NCBI GenBank assembly: GCA_009780315.1
Contig: WRAH01000001.1
Coordinates: forward strand, 124,001 to 188,000
Direction: 5' to 3'
Source: Defluviitaleaceae bacterium
GTDB taxonomy: Bacteria; Bacillota; Clostridia; Lachnospirales; WQUN01
Length of the DNA stretch: 64,000 bases
Both the position numbers and the translations under genes were made by a program. The notes beneath the pieces are model-generated. The model worked only from the letters and a program-made list of their open reading frames with translations, was not told where the DNA came from and made no database searches. Below, one piece after another: positions 61,751 through 64,000 of this stretch; position 1 is the first letter of the stretch; every line of letters starts with the position of its first letter.

Positions 61751-64000
61751 ATGAATAATGCAAAGTTCCCAATTCATCCGTGGAAGATTACAGAAATAGG
61801 TTTCAACCCGCAACACCTTGCAGAAAATGAATCCGTTTTTGCCCTTGCCAATGGATATCTAGGCTTTAGAGGCAATTTAGAAGAAGATGCCCCTACTGGC
61901 ACACGAAGCATTAAGGGCACATACATCAATGGGGTATATGATACTGCGCCCATACTTTATGGTGAATCAGCCTATGCCTTTGCTAAAAATAGTCAAACCA
62001 TTTCCCACGTGGCTGAAACCAAGGGTTTTACAATAAAAGCTGACGGCGAACATGTTACATTTTCCCAAAGTCTAACCAATCATGTAAGAGAACTGGATTT
62101 ATATACAGGCATTTTGACACGCACCTTCTCGTACAAAACAAAAAAAGGCGGGTCAATAAAGGTACAAATAGAACGGTTAGTCAGCCAAGAAAATAAACAC
62201 CTTGCCGCAATGCGTCTGAAAATCACAGGAATTTCAGGGGGGTGTGATGTAGAGGTTACATCTGGTGTGTATAAGCCTGAGTTTGAAATAGCCAAAAGTG
62301 ATGACCCTCGTACAGCCACAGGCAAAGACATGAATATGATTTTAACTACCAGCGGTACATTCAAACCACACTATGGTGCATATACTGTGCTGGCAACCAA
62401 GTCCAGCGGAATGTCTGTAGCCGCTGCAATAACCCATCAAGTCACCAATGCAAAAGCAACCCCCACTGGTGAAAGTGCATGGACATTCAAGGGCAACACA
62501 AGTCAAGAGATTATTGTAGAAAAATTTGCAACATACTATTCTGGTGAAAGTAAAAATTTTGATGCAAAACAATGCCGAGATGAAGCACTGTCCGCCGCAG
62601 ATACTCAAAGTTATGACACATTTGCAGCGCAACAAAAGACCTTTTATAAAAACTTCTGGGATGAAGTAGGCATGGATATTGTTGGGGATGATGCCACACT
62701 CCAAGGCCTGCGGTTTAACATGTTTCATCTACTACAATCCACAGGACAGGACGGGCGCACAAATATTGCCGCAAAGGGTTTAACAGGTTCTGGATATGAA
62801 GGGCATTATTTTTGGGATACAGAAATTTACGTCCTGCCATTTATGCTGCATTCCAGCCCACAAATTGCAAAGGCTTTACTCATGTACCGTTATTCTATTT
62901 TAGACCAAGCACGAGTAAGGGCGAAAGAACTGGGTCACGACAAAGGCGCACTTTATCCATGGCGCACCATTGGCGGAGAAGAATGTTCTGCATACTATGC
63001 CGCAGGAACAGCCCAATACCATATAAACGCAGACATTGCTTATGCTATAGCTTCCTATGTACGTTTTACAAATGACACAGAATTTCTTTGTAACTATGGC
63101 ACAGAAATGCTTTTGGAAACCGCACGTCTATGGTATAGCCTAGGTTTTTTTAATACAGAAAAAGGCGGCAAGTTTTGTATCAATCACGTGACAGGCCCAG
63201 ATGAATATAATGCCGTGGTTAACAATAATGTATATACTAATTTGATGGCAAGAGAAAATATGCTAAGTGCCATACGCACGCTCAATGACTTGCAGGCGAA
63301 AGACCCACAAAAATATACAGCACTTAAAAATAAAACGAACCTTTCAGAGGAAGAAATACAAGACTGGGATAATGCCAGTGAAGCAATGTACCTTCCCTAT
63401 CGTCCAGATACACAAATATTCCCTCAAGATGAAGGCTTTTTAGACCGCAAGCCTATGCCAATCAAGGATATTCCAAAGGAAAACTTCCCCTTATTGTTGC
63501 ATTATCACCCCCTTGTCATCTATAGACACAATGTATGTAAGCAAGCCGACCTTGTGCTTGCCATGGTGCTGCTTGGCGATTATTTTACAATGGAACAAAA
63601 ACGGGAAAATTTCCACTTTTATGATGCCGTAACCACCCACGACTCAACATTGTCAAAAGCAGTATTCAGTATTCTCGCCAGTGAAATTGGCGAACACCAA
63701 AAAGCATATGACTACTTTATGTTTACCGCTCGCTTAGACTTGGACAATACGCACAAAAATACAAAAGACGGCTTACACATGGCAAACATGGCGGGCACTT
63801 GGTTGTGTTTAGTTCAAGGCTTTGCAGGAATGCGTTGTTATGGCAATACACTATCTTTTGCACCCCACTTGCCCCAAGGCTGGGAAAGCTACACATTTAA
63901 TATGCACTTCCAAGGGCGCACGATAAAGGTTTATGTAGATAAAAGCGGCAGTAAGTTTTCACTTGTTCGTGGGGAATCTATTGAAATATTAGTAGATGGA
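61751..64000 (+). CDS. glycoside hydrolase family 65 phosphorylase (3' end beyond window)
   Basis: The frame is open from the ATG at 61751 (GGAGG 7 bases before) for 750 codons to the window edge with no stop. Motifs of GH65 phosphorylases are clear: ANGYLGFRGNLEE near the start, GSGYEGHYFWDTEIYVLPF around residue 345-360, TIGGEECSAYYAAGTAQYH, and the general acid Glu485 in HVTGPDEY. Also present are the phosphate-site HHWP-like C-terminal KDGLHMANMAGTW. These enzymes phosphorolyse alpha-linked disaccharides (maltose, trehalose, kojibiose or nigerose) to beta-glucose-1-phosphate and a sugar; which one cannot be told. The usual length is about 755-790, so only the end is missing. It diverges from csoR across a 122-base gap. 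Confidence 0.93.
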   Translation, partial: MNNAKFPIHPWKITEIGFNPQHLAENESVFALANGYLGFRGNLEEDAPTGTRSIKGTYINGVYDTAPILYGESAYAFAKNSQTISHVAETKGFTIKADGEHVTFSQSLTNHVRELDLYTGILTRTFSYKTKKGGSIKVQIERLVSQENKHLAAMRLKITGISGGCDVEVTSGVYKPEFEIAKSDDPRTATGKDMNMILTTSGTFKPHYGAYTVLATKSSGMSVAAAITHQVTNAKATPTGESAWTFKGNTSQEIIVEKFATYYSGESKNFDAKQCRDEALSAADTQSYDTFAAQQKTFYKNFWDEVGMDIVGDDATLQGLRFNMFHLLQSTGQDGRTNIAAKGLTGSGYEGHYFWDTEIYVLPFMLHSSPQIAKALLMYRYSILDQARVRAKELGHDKGALYPWRTIGGEECSAYYAAGTAQYHINADIAYAIASYVRFTNDTEFLCNYGTEMLLETARLWYSLGFFNTEKGGKFCINHVTGPDEYNAVVNNNVYTNLMARENMLSAIRTLNDLQAKDPQKYTALKNKTNLSEEEIQDWDNASEAMYLPYRPDTQIFPQDEGFLDRKPMPIKDIPKENFPLLLHYHPLVIYRHNVCKQADLVLAMVLLGDYFTMEQKRENFHFYDAVTTHDSTLSKAVFSILASEIGEHQKAYDYFMFTARLDLDNTHKNTKDGLHMANMAGTWLCLVQGFAGMRCYGNTLSFAPHLPQGWESYTFNMHFQGRTIKVYVDKSGSKFSLVRGESIEILVDG

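Overview
The window looks like a chromosomal segment of a Gram-positive, spore-forming, flagellated member of the Clostridia (Bacillota). The evidence is a SpoIIP sporulation hydrolase, the hrcA-grpE-dnaK-dnaJ order behind a CIRCE operator, strong sigma-A promoters and ribosome binding sites, a flagellin-like gene, a FakA/Asp23 pair, secA-prfB with the programmed frameshift, and CsoR/CopA. Base composition looks AT-rich by eye. I cannot name the genus. Genes are densely packed, often as ATGA start/stop overlaps, and most intergenic gaps carry hairpin terminators.

Layout. 0-6 kb: Nudix hydrolase with a coupled small membrane protein, a secreted three-repeat protein, a non-canonical flagellin with a conserved partner, GlmM, and a Glu/Pro-rich protein. 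6-15 kb: oligopeptide-type binding protein, GNAT-MATE pair, and the CIRCE-controlled heat-shock operon. 14.7-15.0 kb: a promoter followed by a structured, apparently non-coding stretch. 15-24 kb: metallo-hydrolase with an Hpt-REC-GGDEF protein, deoD-TPR, an RNA methyltransferase, spoIIP, an AEC transporter, a CDP-alcohol phosphatidyltransferase and hemW. 24-34 kb: secreted M28 peptidase, then a long minus-strand cluster secA-prfB-rluA-nucleotidyltransferase-pyrG-hybrid kinase. 34-39 kb: secreted protein, RNase Z, ECF sigma/anti-sigma and tsaD. 39-43 kb: tRNA-Val, two tandem lipoproteins, a HelD-like helicase and mntP.

43-47 kb is the most accessory-looking part. An AT-rich two-gene unit (membrane protein plus acetyltransferase-like protein) lies beside what may be the broken start of a serine recombinase. 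Next come a short Old-Yellow-Enzyme-type protein that keeps an Fe-S-like cysteine motif, and about 0.65 kb rich in inverted repeats. 46.7-53 kb: asp23-fakA-beta-propeller-recG-AIM24. 53 kb: a bacteriohemerythrin whose promoter carries a perfect 7-1-7 Fur box. 53.4-55.2 kb: a single reading frame joining IspH to a polyprenyl diphosphate synthase, the most striking gene in the window. 55-59 kb: a hybrid sensor kinase followed by a sugar-type binding lipoprotein with no permease beside it. 59-61.7 kb: csoR-copA with the operator inside the promoter. The window ends inside a GH65 glycoside phosphorylase.

Family assignments come from motifs read by eye. No database search was available.
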